Shown here piece after piece: positions 34,674 through 44,328 of a stretch of 64,000 bases of DNA. Origin of the DNA: a virus; IMG/VR virus record IMGVR_UViG_3300049740_002954, positions 1-64,000 of that record; one strand, 5' to 3'. The translations under genes and the position numbers were made by a program. The first letter of the stretch is position 1. Each line of letters starts with the position of its first letter. The notes under the pieces were generated by a model, which saw only the letters and a program-made list of their open reading frames with translations, was not told the DNA's origin and did not search any database.

Positions 34674-37232
34674 TTATTTAACTTCAGACATTTTCATGTA
34701 TATCTTTTCGTCCATTATATTGATTGAGTCGAGAAAAACTATATCTTCGGCTTTTCTGCCATATGCAACAATTATATTTTTTTTGCACGGTGTTTTATGC
34801 TTCGATTCAAAATATCTATCGTAAAAATTGCCTCTACGAGAGTTCAATAACATTGCGTCATATCTTCCATGTTCATCAGAGATAGATAGCTTCATGTATT
34901 TATTTCCATTGCGAGAAGTTCTTTTTATGCAGTCGTCCACGACCCCAATAAATTTACCTTTTTCATCTGCATCCATAATAGATAGATCTCTAGAATCTTT
35001 TAATGCTTGATATGAGTCTATGAAGCAGGCTTTAAGGGAAGAGCTATGGCTGTATCCAAGGAGTTCTGTTTCGAAATACCAGTTTGCAAAATTTTGATAT
35101 TGTTTGTTTTTATCATAAATTTCTTTGTAGATATCATACTTTTTCTTAAAGGTTTTGAATCTAGACTCTTTCATTAAAGGTTTGCCATCATCACCCACCA
35201 AGTCTCCTTTTTTCGCATCAGCAATACAATTTAATAACTTATATTCATATTTTTCACCTAAAAGTATAAAATTTCTTTTTTCTCTATCGGTAAGGAGATT
35301 GAAAGCTTGAGCTTCTAAAACCATTAGTGATCTATTTGAGCCTTTACTCTCCAATGCTCCCGCTTGAATCAAAGCGCTCAAAACACCAATATTAAGTCCA
35401 GCTTGCTTTGCTGCGAGGAAAATATCGTACTTTGTTGGAGTTTCGCTTGAACGAAAATCTCTTAAAGACTGTAGAGACTTTTCACTAACACCTTTAATGC
35501 TGTTTAGGCCGAATCTGATGTTTTTTCCTTCGATAGAAAAATCCATACCTGATTTAGCTAAATCAGGAGAAAGAAGCTTTATTCCAAAATTAGATAATTC
35601 CTTGCACACTTTTGAAATTTCTTCTTGAGGAGACGGTTCGTACTTAGTCATTTTTAATAGCGACATAAAAAACTGCTGTGGGTAATTAAATTTTAAATAA
35701 GCTGTCCAGGCGGATAATGTTGCATATGCAAGAGAGTGAGATTTATTAAAAGAATAATTTGCGCTATCCTCCGCAACGCTCCATAAAATATGTGATATTT
35801 CTCTTGGTAAATTGTTTTGTTCAACTTTATCTTCGATTTTCTTTTTCCAGGCTGGCATTTGATCTACTTTTTTCTTTCCAACTATTCTCCTGAGCTGTTC
35901 CGCTTCATCGAGAGTAAAGCCGACTTTAACTGCCATTTGCATCAATTGCTCTTGGTAAAGAGGAATTCCTCCTGTATAATCCAATACATCACTAAAAAAT
36001 TCATGGATAACTTGCGCCTCTTCTGTTTCTGAGTAGGTTGCATAATTATCTAAAAACTCTAACGCACCTGGTCTTCCGATAGCTACCACTGCGCTCAGTT
36101 GCTCTAGGTCTTTTGGCTTGATTTTTTTGCAAACTCTATAGTTTGTATCTGATTCAAGCTGAAAAAGTCCATGGGGAGTTTTTAAAGATTGAAGTGGCTT
36201 GTATATATCTAGGTCGTTCAAATCTACAGATGAAATGTCTACGTCAATGCTATTGCAAACATCATAAATGACGCTCAAAGTTCTAAGTCCTAAAATATCA
36301 AACTTAACCATAAGTTCTGCAACCCAATTCATATCGTAACCTGTAACTAAAGCTCCATCATTAGACTTTTGAATGGGACAGATATCTTTAATTTTCTGAG
36401 AAGAAATAGCAATTCCACTAGGGTGAACGCCCGTGTTTTTGTTTAAGCCTTCTAATTTTAAGGCCACTTCAAAAACTTCAGGATTATTTGCTGTCCAGTC
36501 AGCGAATTTTTCACTTTCTTTTATGGCTGAAGAGATTGGCATAACTACTCCAAATTTCTTTGGAATTGTGTCGCTAACTTCGTTTACTTCTTGCTCGGAA
36601 AATTCACCTACAATCTTACCGCATTCTTTAATGCAAAGTTTACCGCTTAAAGTATTGAGGGTCAGAATTTTAGCTGTTCTAGATGGATGTTTTTTTTCGA
36701 TATATTCAATGACTTCAACTCTTCTTTCATACGCTATATCATTATCTACATCCGCTAAAAGACTCCCATCTAGATAAGTCGTGCCATTTTTTTCTATTTT
36801 CCTAGCTCTGCTTTTAGAGACAAAGCGCTCAAAAAATAAACTATATTTTACGGGATCTACATTTGTAACTCCGATAAGATATAAGACTAAAGATCCTGCA
36901 GCAGATCCTCTACCTGGGCCCGTTGGAATGTCATTTTCATGGCAATAGTTTAATATATCCCAATTAAGTAATATGTAATCTATAAACCCTAATTCGTCTA
37001 AGATTTTTAATTCTGATTTTGCTCGATCAAAATATTCCTTTTTGTTTTCAAATTTATCTATTCCTCTGTCATAGACTCCTTTGTGGCATAATTTACGAAG
37101 AAAATCAAAATTAGATATATCTTCTGACGCTTCAAGTATTTCATAGTATTTTTTTTCGATTTTAATTTCTGGCAGCTTCACCCCTGGAGGCGCACAGTCT
37201 TCATAGTTTGTAAATTGTTCTGTAAAATTCAT
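34674..37232 (-). CDS. dnaE: DNA polymerase III alpha, polymerase half
   Basis: About 852 residues from ATG 37232 (TAATG overlap with the exonuclease stop); an upstream in-frame ATG at 37250 is the alternative. The PHP domain is missing. Palm: GPGRGSAAGSLVLYLIGVTN (about 87-106), catalytic ADVDND (about 160), then GVHPSGI and GLFQLES; fingers and HhH follow (about 420-640) and an OB-fold near the C-terminus (VDDCIKRTSRNGNKYMKLSI). It synthesises phage DNA together with the separate PHP protein at 38376 and the exonuclease at 37232. Confidence 0.9.
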   Translation of the reverse strand: MNFTEQFTNYEDCAPPGVKLPEIKIEKKYYEILEASEDISNFDFLRKLCHKGVYDRGIDKFENKKEYFDRAKSELKILDELGFIDYILLNWDILNYCHENDIPTGPGRGSAAGSLVLYLIGVTNVDPVKYSLFFERFVSKSRARKIEKNGTTYLDGSLLADVDNDIAYERRVEVIEYIEKKHPSRTAKILTLNTLSGKLCIKECGKIVGEFSEQEVNEVSDTIPKKFGVVMPISSAIKESEKFADWTANNPEVFEVALKLEGLNKNTGVHPSGIAISSQKIKDICPIQKSNDGALVTGYDMNWVAELMVKFDILGLRTLSVIYDVCNSIDVDISSVDLNDLDIYKPLQSLKTPHGLFQLESDTNYRVCKKIKPKDLEQLSAVVAIGRPGALEFLDNYATYSETEEAQVIHEFFSDVLDYTGGIPLYQEQLMQMAVKVGFTLDEAEQLRRIVGKKKVDQMPAWKKKIEDKVEQNNLPREISHILWSVAEDSANYSFNKSHSLAYATLSAWTAYLKFNYPQQFFMSLLKMTKYEPSPQEEISKVCKELSNFGIKLLSPDLAKSGMDFSIEGKNIRFGLNSIKGVSEKSLQSLRDFRSSETPTKYDIFLAAKQAGLNIGVLSALIQAGALESKGSNRSLMVLEAQAFNLLTDREKRNFILLGEKYEYKLLNCIADAKKGDLVGDDGKPLMKESRFKTFKKKYDIYKEIYDKNKQYQNFANWYFETELLGYSHSSSLKACFIDSYQALKDSRDLSIMDADEKGKFIGVVDDCIKRTSRNGNKYMKLSISDEHGRYDAMLLNSRRGNFYDRYFESKHKTPCKKNIIVAYGRKAEDIVFLDSINIMDEKIYMKMSEVK

Positions 37233-37876
37233 TATACTTCTATTTCCCATATCATTTTTTTAAATACTTCGTAGTTAACTCTAATGTCATATAAAGCATC
37301 ATGCAATTTTTTCTCGTCAAAGTCAACATCAAAATCTTTACAGCATTGCTTTAAATTGCAGCTTAAGCCCCTCTCGATCAAATGGTTAAGTCGATATTGC
37401 CATGCTAAGAAATTATCATCTTTATCTAACTTAATTCTCTTTTTAAGCGCTTTTGCTAAACAAAGAGTATCCACAAGGTTTTTTGTATAACTAAAATCAG
37501 ATTTTGCATTTGAATCTATAAGTTTTCGATGTAGGTTATGCATATAAACATCAAAGCCAAGTAAGTTATGCCCAACCTTAAGGTAAGAGTCGTCATAAAG
37601 GTATTTCTCGAAGTGCTCTAGCGCAGCTTTGGGGCAAGAAGCTTTTTTCTTATATTTTGCTTCGGTAAACCCAGTAATCTTTGCTGCGTCAGGAGATACA
37701 TTTAGTTCGTCCCATTTTAACCAATAATCTTTTTGTTCAATAATTTCATTATTTTCTATAACAAGAAATGCTAACTGCCATGGTTTATTATTTGATACAA
37801 GATTTAAATTACATGTTTCATAATCAAACAGTAAATACTTTTTATTTTTTTGAAATCTAAGTAGTGATTCTTTCAT
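37232..37876 (-). CDS. DnaQ-family 3'-5' exonuclease
   Basis: 214 residues. DEDDh motifs: Exo I FDYETCNLN (residues 18-26), Exo II HNLLGFDVYMHN (about 107-118) and Exo III HDALYDIRVNYEVF (about 191-204). It is probably the proofreading subunit (epsilon-like) of the polymerase encoded by the overlapping downstream gene. No beta-clamp motif was searched for beyond the eye. Confidence 0.85.
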   Translation of the reverse strand: MKESLLRFQKNKKYLLFDYETCNLNLVSNNKPWQLAFLVIENNEIIEQKDYWLKWDELNVSPDAAKITGFTEAKYKKKASCPKAALEHFEKYLYDDSYLKVGHNLLGFDVYMHNLHRKLIDSNAKSDFSYTKNLVDTLCLAKALKKRIKLDKDDNFLAWQYRLNHLIERGLSCNLKQCCKDFDVDFDEKKLHDALYDIRVNYEVFKKMIWEIEV

Positions 37877-38379
37877 TTTAAGTCTTTTCTTTTGTTATTG
37901 CCATAGTTTATAAACAACTCCTTACCTTTTTTAATAGATTGATTGGTAGTATATTTAAAAACGAAATCATTGTAATCCAATTCGAAGTCCACATTGGCTT
38001 CGTTCGAATGGTTGTAGATCATACCATAACCCAAAACCACTGCGACTGAAAAAATACTCTCGAGATCTGAATAACCCAAGTCTTTTATTTCTTCTTCAAG
38101 ATCCTTTCTAAGATCTTCGTCGGGAATCATTGATTTCAATATAATTTGAAAATTAAGTCTTTCGTTTTCTTGGGGAGTAAGTTTTTCATTGTAAAACATA
38201 GAAAATACGTATCTGCCAAGCTCTTTGTCTTGAAGTCTTTTTGTTTTACCAGATATGATAAAGTGAGCCTCTTCAATCAATTCACCTTTCTTTAAGTCTT
38301 GCGACGCAAAAACTCCTCGGCCTCTTATTTTTGATTTTCCAATTTCTATTTTTGTTAAAGGTATTAAATCGTATTTCAT
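37873..38379 (-). CDS. SET-domain protein methyltransferase
   Basis: 168 residues from ATG 38379, which overlaps the upstream stop (ATGA). SET motifs are in order: GRGVFASQDLKKGELIEE (about 22-39), YNHSNEANVDF (about 129-139) and KKGKELFINYGN (about 154-165) with the Tyr of the pseudoknot. SET enzymes methylate lysines with S-adenosylmethionine. A target on the replication or transcription machinery of phage or host is an inference. Unusual placement between the two halves of DnaE. Confidence 0.8.
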   Translation of the reverse strand: MKYDLIPLTKIEIGKSKIRGRGVFASQDLKKGELIEEAHFIISGKTKRLQDKELGRYVFSMFYNEKLTPQENERLNFQIILKSMIPDEDLRKDLEEEIKDLGYSDLESIFSVAVVLGYGMIYNHSNEANVDFELDYNDFVFKYTTNQSIKKGKELFINYGNNKRKDLK

Positions 38380-39134
38380 TGTTGTTCTTTCCAGCTCTCG
38401 AAGCAAAATTCATTACTACCGAAATGATCTAGGTTTGGTTTTGATAGGGTTTTGTTTCCAAATGTTCTACCTGTTATACATTTGTATGTTTGTAGCGCCT
38501 TTACATCTTTTTTGTTTTTATAATATATACTCTTTGTTTTTTCTGTTTTTAATTTATTCAAACCAGCATATTGTTCAACTTTTTTAGAGACAAAGTCATC
38601 GAATGGCAAAGAATTATCTTCTATAAATAAAGTTGGCTTACAAAAGTCTAAGTCTGGAGTACAGTTTGAGAATTTAATTAAATTATTAAATATAAAAGAA
38701 TCATAAAATGGTATAGCCATACATAAATCTTTATTCTTCCAATATTTTTTTAATGTTTTTTTATCTACGCAATTAAAGTTCTTCGTGAAAGCATCGCTAT
38801 ATATGTTGTTTAGCAGCTTGCATCCGTTAGAATTTTTTACAAAGATAATAATCTTGTGAGAAGATTGCTGCTTTTCTTCTTTTGGGTTTATGGATGCATC
38901 TTCTTTCATATTGATTCTGAGGCCGAAAATTAATTGTATGCCAAGCGCATCCGCCTGCTTTTTTGCTTGAAGAAAACCTGAAAGAGAGTCTTCCACAAGA
39001 ATAACTTTTTTTAGATTATTTTCTGATGCAATTGCAAAAACGCTGTCTGATTTGCCTTCTTTGTGTGTAATTGGATCATCAAGCGTTAATATGCTTTTGC
39101 CTATAGAAAAGTGGCTTTTAAATAAAGGTAACAT
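38376..39134 (-). CDS. PHP half of DNA polymerase III alpha (split DnaE)
   Basis: 252 residues. It matches the start of DnaE: FKSHFSIGKSILTLDD (cf. H-x-H-S-x-Y-S-x-L), then LKKVILVEDSLSGFLQAKK, GIQLIFGLRINM, KNSNGCKLLNNIYSDAF and a C-terminal 'YKCITGRTFGN...NEFCFESWKE' corresponding to the end of the PHP region. Metal-binding residues are mostly lost, so the domain is likely structural, joining polymerase or exonuclease. Own leaderless-type promoter. Head of the 39.1-34.7 kb operon. Confidence 0.75.
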   Translation of the reverse strand: MLPLFKSHFSIGKSILTLDDPITHKEGKSDSVFAIASENNLKKVILVEDSLSGFLQAKKQADALGIQLIFGLRINMKEDASINPKEEKQQSSHKIIIFVKNSNGCKLLNNIYSDAFTKNFNCVDKKTLKKYWKNKDLCMAIPFYDSFIFNNLIKFSNCTPDLDFCKPTLFIEDNSLPFDDFVSKKVEQYAGLNKLKTEKTKSIYYKNKKDVKALQTYKCITGRTFGNKTLSKPNLDHFGSNEFCFESWKEQQ

Positions 39135-39140
39135 GCCTCT

Positions 39141-39169
39141 ATTCTATAACAAAAAAAGTTAAATGTCAA
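39141..39169 (-). promoter_or_regulatory. Sigma-70-like promoter, leaderless geometry
   Basis: TTGACA (39169-39164), 17 nt, TAGAAT (39146-39141), 6 nt to ATG 39134. Confidence 0.85.
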
Positions 39170-39203
39170 GGTCTAAAAAGTTATTAACACACGGTATTTC
39201 ACA

Positions 39204-39232
39204 TTGACATCTACAGCTAAAAATGTTAATAT
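39204..39232 (+). promoter_or_regulatory. Promoter of nrdA
   Basis: TTGACA 39204-39209, 17 nt, TAATAT 39227-39232; 12 nt to ATG 39245, leader about 6 nt. Divergent from the promoter at 39141. Confidence 0.75.
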
Positions 39233-39244
39233 TTTAAACATCAT

Positions 39245-41662
39245 ATGGATATAAAAGTAAAAAAACGAAACGGACGACTTCAAAAGTTTATAGTAGAAAA
39301 AATTAATGCAAATGTAGAGCGCGCATGTGAGGATGTATCAGATGTGTCAGTCAGCGAGATTGTATTAGACGCGCAGTTGCAATTATACGATAAAATTACC
39401 ACAAAAGAAATTGACACAGCTTTAATATTGAGCGCTAGAGAGAAAATAGAAAAGGAGCCCAATTACAGTTACGCAGCCGCGAGGTTATTGTTGAATACGG
39501 TATATAAGGAAGTCTTTAAAGAGGGGGTCGACTCTGACATTTTCCGACTGCAATATAGGAAAAGTTTCGTTCAGGGTATAAAAAAGTTAGTTAAAAGCGA
39601 AAAACTTAATAGCAGAATGCTTGAGTATGATTTAAGTAAATTGTCAGAAGCCATTAGAATCCGAAGAGATCTTTCTTTTAAATACTTAGGGATACAAATT
39701 CTTGCTGATAGATATTTCATTAGGGAAGAAGGGAAAATAATGGAGGCCCCTCAGTCTTTTTGGATGAGGGTGGCTATGGGCTTAGCTCTCAACGAAGAGA
39801 ATAAAGAAGAGTGGGCCATTAAATATTATGACATGTTTAGCCAGTTTCTTTATACCTCTTCAACTCCCACATTATTTAACAGTGGCAGTGTGAGATCTCA
39901 GTTAAGCTCTTGCTATTTAAATACCTTTGATGATAGTATTGATGGAATTTTTGACGGAGCTTGGCAAGAAGCTCGAAAAAGCAAATATGCAGGCGGCCTT
40001 GGTTTAGATGTAACTCCTTTTAGGTCAACTGGTTCGCATATAAAAGGTACAAATGGAGTATCTAGCGGCTTGGTTCCTTGGCTTAAAATATACAATGATC
40101 TTTTAGTTGCTGTAAATCAAGGAGGAAAACGCCCGGGTGCTGGATGCGCTTATTTGGAACCTTGGCATTTAGACTTTGAAGATTTCTTGAACCTAAGAAG
40201 AAATACTGGAGATGATAGATTAAGATGCCATGATATGAATACTGCCTCTTGGCTACCTGATGAATTTATGCGCAGGGTTCAAAATGAAGATGTTTGGTAC
40301 TTTTTTGATCCAAAAGAGTCTGGGCTGCATAATTTGTTTGGGGCGGAGTTTGACAAAAAATATAATGAGCTTTGCGACAAAGCTGAAGAGGGTTTAGTAA
40401 AAAATTATAGAATAACCACAGCAAAAAACCTTTGGAAAAAAATGCTCAAGGTATTATTTGAAACTTCTCATCCATGGAACACTTTCAAAGATCCATGTAA
40501 TATTAGATATACGAATCAACACGAGGGCGTGGTTCATAGTAGTAATTTATGCACAGAGATAACCCTTCATACAAAGTCTTCTACGTACAAAAAGGGCGAA
40601 AAGACAAGTATTGGAGAAACAGCTGTTTGTAATCTTGGCTCAGTAAATTTACTAAATCATTTAAATGATGATAATACTCTAGATTATGATAAATTAAAAA
40701 ATACAATACATACTGCTATTAGAGCTTTAGATAGTGTTGTAGATCTTAACTTTTATCCAACTAAAGAAGCAGAGAATAGCAATTTAAAACATCGCCCTAT
40801 TGGTTTGGGTATGATGGCATTACATGATATTTGTCACAGAATGAATATTAATATTGATAGCGATGAAGCTGTACAATTTAATGATAAATTGTTTGAGTTT
40901 TATTCGTATCACGCTATTTATGCAAGCTCTTTATTGGCCAAAGAAAAGGGTCGATATGAAACTTTCGAGGGTTCATTGTGGAGTCAAGACAAGCTCCCAA
41001 TTGATTCCTATGCAGACCTAATGAAATACAAGGGCAATCAGTTTAAGGCTAAGACTACTCTTGATTGGGGTGTCGTTAGAGAAAGTATCTCACAAAATGG
41101 TATGCGCAATAGTAATGTTATGGCTATTGCTCCCACAGCTACTATTGGTTATATCAACGGCGTAGAGCAAAGTATAGAGCCCAATTTTTCTGTATTATTT
41201 GTATACGAAAATAAGAGCGGTAATTTCTTTATTACTAATCAACATTTTATTAATGACATGAAGTCTGCCGGACTGTGGAATGGTGAGGTGGCTAAACTTA
41301 TAAAAAGTGTTGATGGAGACCTTTCATTATTAAATGGCGATATTCCATCTGAATTAAAAGAAAAATATAAAACGGCTTTTGATCGTGATATGTTTAAATT
41401 AATCGAATGCAATGCAGTTCGTCAGAAATGGATTGATCAAGCGGTGAGTTTTAATCTATATAATAAATCTACTTCATTGAAGTATTTAAATGATGTTTAT
41501 ATGTCTTGTTGGGAGGCAGGTTTAAAAACCACATATTATCTCCGCAATAGAGCGGCCTCCAAGGTAGAGAAGTCTCACGCAGAAGAAACTAAAAAAGAAG
41601 AGCCTTCTGCTTGTAGTATTGAAGCTATGAAAAATGGAGGTGCTTGTGAGAGTTGTCAATGA
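39245..41662 (+). CDS. nrdA: Class I ribonucleotide reductase, large subunit
   Basis: 805 residues. ATP-cone at the N-terminus (1-95), then STPTLFNSG and QLSSCYLN (first redox Cys), active-site NLCTEI (about 438-443; Cys between Asn and Glu), second redox Cys in ETAVCNLGSVN, and PTATIGYINGVEQSIEPNFS. The C-terminal CESC is the thioredoxin/glutaredoxin-reducible pair. It makes dNDPs for phage replication with NrdB at 43261. The next two genes separate it from nrdB. Confidence 0.95.
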   Translation: MDIKVKKRNGRLQKFIVEKINANVERACEDVSDVSVSEIVLDAQLQLYDKITTKEIDTALILSAREKIEKEPNYSYAAARLLLNTVYKEVFKEGVDSDIFRLQYRKSFVQGIKKLVKSEKLNSRMLEYDLSKLSEAIRIRRDLSFKYLGIQILADRYFIREEGKIMEAPQSFWMRVAMGLALNEENKEEWAIKYYDMFSQFLYTSSTPTLFNSGSVRSQLSSCYLNTFDDSIDGIFDGAWQEARKSKYAGGLGLDVTPFRSTGSHIKGTNGVSSGLVPWLKIYNDLLVAVNQGGKRPGAGCAYLEPWHLDFEDFLNLRRNTGDDRLRCHDMNTASWLPDEFMRRVQNEDVWYFFDPKESGLHNLFGAEFDKKYNELCDKAEEGLVKNYRITTAKNLWKKMLKVLFETSHPWNTFKDPCNIRYTNQHEGVVHSSNLCTEITLHTKSSTYKKGEKTSIGETAVCNLGSVNLLNHLNDDNTLDYDKLKNTIHTAIRALDSVVDLNFYPTKEAENSNLKHRPIGLGMMALHDICHRMNINIDSDEAVQFNDKLFEFYSYHAIYASSLLAKEKGRYETFEGSLWSQDKLPIDSYADLMKYKGNQFKAKTTLDWGVVRESISQNGMRNSNVMAIAPTATIGYINGVEQSIEPNFSVLFVYENKSGNFFITNQHFINDMKSAGLWNGEVAKLIKSVDGDLSLLNGDIPSELKEKYKTAFDRDMFKLIECNAVRQKWIDQAVSFNLYNKSTSLKYLNDVYMSCWEAGLKTTYYLRNRAASKVEKSHAEETKKEEPSACSIEAMKNGGACESCQ

Positions 41663-41931
41663 CGAATCGACATAAACATCTTAAGGCTTTTAAAGAAGCG
41701 ATACTTAGATCTAAAATAATAAAAAAAGATCTTTTGAGAATAAATAATAAAATAGGAAATTTAAATTACGCAAAACATAGGAATTGCGCGGAGTCAGCCT
41801 ACGTATCAACTCTTGAAGAAATTATTAATCAAGGAAAAAAATATTTAAGTTTAAACCCCGAGTCTGACGAATCAATTAGAGTCGCTATAGATATCGATAA
41901 ATACTATACAGAGCTAACAAACATGCGATAA
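41659..41931 (+). CDS. Small helical protein coupled to nrdA
   Basis: 90 residues from ATG 41659, which overlaps the nrdA stop (ATGA). Basic helical N-terminus ([20 protein letters not shown]), acidic C-terminus. No family recognised. Its tight coupling hints at a link with nucleotide metabolism, but there is no direct evidence. Confidence 0.6.
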   Translation: MTNRHKHLKAFKEAILRSKIIKKDLLRINNKIGNLNYAKHRNCAESAYVSTLEEIINQGKKYLSLNPESDESIRVAIDIDKYYTELTNMR

Positions 41932-41934
41932 TTA

Positions 41935-41943
41935 GTGTATATT
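41935..41943 (+). promoter_or_regulatory. GTGTA-class promoter motif
   Basis: TTAGTGTATATT, 5 nt before ATG 41949. Confidence 0.45.
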
Positions 41944-41948
41944 ATTGC

Positions 41949-43223
41949 ATGAATGATAAAGATTATGTTCTTCCAGACATCGAAGTTGAAAAAGTATATT
42001 CTGCGTTTGGCGAGATAGAAGGTTGGGGCCCAAAGCAATTAAATTTATCTAAAATTTGGGAAAAATACACAGGAAATGGAATTACTATTGGGGTAATTGA
42101 TACAGGGTTGCCTGTGCATAGAGATATTAACGATAACGCTTTGCCTGGAGAAAGTTTTGTTGATGGGGAAGAAATAGAAGATCTTCACGGGCATCAAACT
42201 CACTGCGTAGGGATTATATCTGCAAAAGATAATGATGAGGGTATGATTGGTGTCGCTCCAAAAGCAAAATGTTTATGCATAAAAGGGCTAAGCAATTCGG
42301 GCAGAGGTAGTTCTGCTGGAATCGCAAAAGCGCTTGAATATTGTTTAGATAAAAATGTTGACTTGGTTAGCATGTCTCTAGGTAGTCCTTTTCCATCTAC
42401 TCAAACACATGAAGTTATTAAAAAATTATATGCAAAAAATATTCCTGTAATTTGTGCCGCAGGAAACTCTGGTAACGCAGGGGTAAATTATCCGGCCGCC
42501 TTCAAAGAATGTATAGCTGTGGCAGCGTACGATCAATTTCAAAACATTGCTTATTTTTCTTCAAAAGGTGGAGAGGTTGATGTAGCTGCCCCTGGGGTAA
42601 AAGTATATAGCACGTATTTAAATAACGCATATGCTTCAATGAATGGAACTTCTATGGCCTGCCCTTTCGTTGCTGGTGTCGTAGCGCTTTTAATTTCTAA
42701 ACTCAGAGCAGAAGGAAAAGATTATACTGTTGAGTCGATTAGAAAAATATTAATTGAAACTGCAGACGACAAGGGGGAAGAAGGGAAAGATAATTCTTGG
42801 GGTTATGGAATAATTGATCCCGATTCAATTTTACTTAACACTCCAGATTTAAAGCCAGAACCTGAGCCAGAGCCAGAACCTGAGCCAGAACCTGAGCCAG
42901 AACCTGAGCCAGAACCTGAGCCTGAGCCAGAACCTGAGCCTGAACCTGAGCCAGAACCTGAGCCAGAACCTGAGCCAGAACCTGAGCCAGAACCTGAGCC
43001 AGAACCTGAGCCAGAGCCTGAGCCAGAGCCTGAGCCAGAACCTGAGCCAGAGCCTGAGCCTGGACCTAAGCCCAAAAAAAATAAAAAAATTATTATACCG
43101 ATTATAATTGGTATATCTTTAGCTATTATAGCTGGAGTTATATTCCTAAATGATAATGAAGAGGTTCCCGAAATAGATTGGGATCAAAAATTTCTTGACG
43201 AAAAAAATAGTAATCTAAATTAA
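41949..43223 (+). CDS. Subtilisin-like serine protease with PE-repeat stalk and C-terminal membrane anchor
   Basis: 424 residues. S8 triad: Asp 51 (IGVIDTGLP), His 82 (HGHQTHCVG) and Ser 235 ([12 protein letters not shown]), with oxyanion Asn in AAGNSG. No signal peptide; the N-terminus resembles intracellular subtilisins. Then 34 Pro-Glu dipeptides (303-370), a Lys-rich patch and a single membrane helix (about 380-400) with a short acidic tail. Likely tail-anchored with a stiff stalk, protease facing the cytoplasm. Lies between nrdA and nrdB. Target unknown; envelope or anti-defence role possible. Confidence 0.85.
   Translation: MNDKDYVLPDIEVEKVYSAFGEIEGWGPKQLNLSKIWEKYTGNGITIGVIDTGLPVHRDINDNALPGESFVDGEEIEDLHGHQTHCVGIISAKDNDEGMIGVAPKAKCLCIKGLSNSGRGSSAGIAKALEYCLDKNVDLVSMSLGSPFPSTQTHEVIKKLYAKNIPVICAAGNSGNAGVNYPAAFKECIAVAAYDQFQNIAYFSSKGGEVDVAAPGVKVYSTYLNNAYASMNGTSMACPFVAGVVALLISKLRAEGKDYTVESIRKILIETADDKGEEGKDNSWGYGIIDPDSILLNTPDLKPEPEPEPEPEPEPEPEPEPEPEPEPEPEPEPEPEPEPEPEPEPEPEPEPEPEPEPEPEPEPEPEPEPEPGPKPKKNKKIIIPIIIGISLAIIAGVIFLNDNEEVPEIDWDQKFLDEKNSNLN
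42855..43058 (+). repeat. PE-encoding tandem repeat
   Basis: 204 bp of GAGCCAGAACCT-like 12-mers coding for 34 Pro-Glu units. Prone to expansion and contraction; an antisense Gly-Ser frame is a by-product. Confidence 0.9.
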
Positions 43224-43225
43224 AA

Positions 43226-43254
43226 TTGACATCGTTGTATTAATTTGGTATTAT
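43226..43254 (+). promoter_or_regulatory. Sigma-70-like promoter of nrdB, leaderless geometry
   Basis: TTGACA 43226-43231, 17 nt, TATTAT 43249-43254, exactly 6 nt to ATG 43261. Confidence 0.85.
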
Positions 43255-43260
43255 TATTAG

Positions 43261-44274
43261 ATGGAAACTAAAACAGGAGAACTATTAACAGAAAATATTG
43301 CTGGAGTAAATAGAATTTTACCTCACAAGCATAAATATGCGTGGGATTTATTTCTTAAAAGCTGCGCGAATAACTGGATGCCTACTGAAATCAGTATGCA
43401 AAATGATATTAAACAGTGGAAAAACAATGAAATCACAGAAGATGAAAAACTACTCGTTAAACGCTGCCTTGGATTTTTTGCAGGATCTGAGTCTTTGGTT
43501 GGCAACAACCTTCTTCTTTCGGCTTTTAGATTTATTACTGATGCTGAGTGTCGTCAGTACATACTTCGTCAAGCTTTTGAAGAAAGTCTTCACAATCTCA
43601 CGGTAGTATATGTCTGCGATAGCCTCGATCTTAATATAGAAGAGGTTTTTGCTGCATATGAAACAATTCCAAGTATTAAGGCTAAAGATGATTTTTTAAT
43701 GGAAATTACAAATGATATCAGTAGACAAGATTTCAATCCTCATACGACCGAGGGAAAGCAAGAAATTTTAAGAAACTTTTTAACTTATTGGATTGTATGC
43801 GAAGGCACTTTTTTCTTTAGTGGATTCGCAATGCTGTTAGCGTTAGGAAGACAAAATAAATTACAAGGAATTTCTGATCAAATTAAGTATACCTTGAGAG
43901 ATGAAAGCTCTCATATTGCTTTTGGAACTTACTTAATTAATACTTTAATAGATCAAAACCCAGAAATTTGGACCGAAGAAATTCAAAACGAATTTGTAGA
44001 GCATATGAAAAAAGCCGTTGAGTTAGAAATTGCTTATGCTCATGACGTACTTCCAACAGGAATTCTTGGTCTAAATGCAGATATGTTTGTTGATTATATG
44101 TATTATATTGGAAATCGAAGATTAGAAGCTATAGGTTTAAAATATCGTTTTCCAAGTGATAAAAACCCTTTTCCTTGGCTAAGTGAGGTTGTGGATGTTC
44201 AAGCTATGGGCAATTTCTTTGAACGTAGAGTTAGAGAGTATCAACAAAGCGGCGCTTTAGAAGACGATTTTTAA
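43261..44274 (+). CDS. nrdB: Class I ribonucleotide reductase, small subunit
   Basis: 337 residues, usual length. Helix-bundle motifs: FFAGSESLVGNN (first metal-ligand Glu), RQAFEESLHN (Glu and His), CEGTFFFSGFAM (Glu) and LRDESSHIAFG (Glu, His). The radical tyrosine of the canonical enzyme is not obvious by eye, and the C-terminal QQSGALEDDF is the acidic tail that docks on NrdA. Separate promoter from nrdA; a terminator follows 27 nt after the stop. Confidence 0.93.
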   Translation: METKTGELLTENIAGVNRILPHKHKYAWDLFLKSCANNWMPTEISMQNDIKQWKNNEITEDEKLLVKRCLGFFAGSESLVGNNLLLSAFRFITDAECRQYILRQAFEESLHNLTVVYVCDSLDLNIEEVFAAYETIPSIKAKDDFLMEITNDISRQDFNPHTTEGKQEILRNFLTYWIVCEGTFFFSGFAMLLALGRQNKLQGISDQIKYTLRDESSHIAFGTYLINTLIDQNPEIWTEEIQNEFVEHMKKAVELEIAYAHDVLPTGILGLNADMFVDYMYYIGNRRLEAIGLKYRFPSDKNPFPWLSEVVDVQAMGNFFERRVREYQQSGALEDDF

Positions 44275-44300
44275 TTTACAAAACTCCAAAAGAAACCAAA

Positions 44301-44328
44301 AAAAAGCCCCCAAATGGGGGCTTTTTTT
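44301..44328. terminator. Bidirectional intrinsic terminator
   Basis: Stem AGCCCCC/GGGGGCT with AAAT loop, A-tract on the left and T-tract on the right, serving nrdB (+) and the DUF1501 gene (-). It overlaps the DUF1501 stop codon. Confidence 0.9.

Noticed and set aside
36433-36777. 114-codon plus-strand frame in dnaE
   Set aside because: Shadow of the polymerase palm and fingers region, which has conserved motifs on the minus strand.
42855-43058. Possible CRISPR array
   Set aside because: The units are contiguous 6/12-mers in frame with a protein and have no spacers. The CAAATA arrays were rejected for the same reason.
42803-43075. Antisense Gly-Ser repeat frame
   Set aside because: It is the complement of the PE-coding repeat of the subtilase gene and has no start signals.
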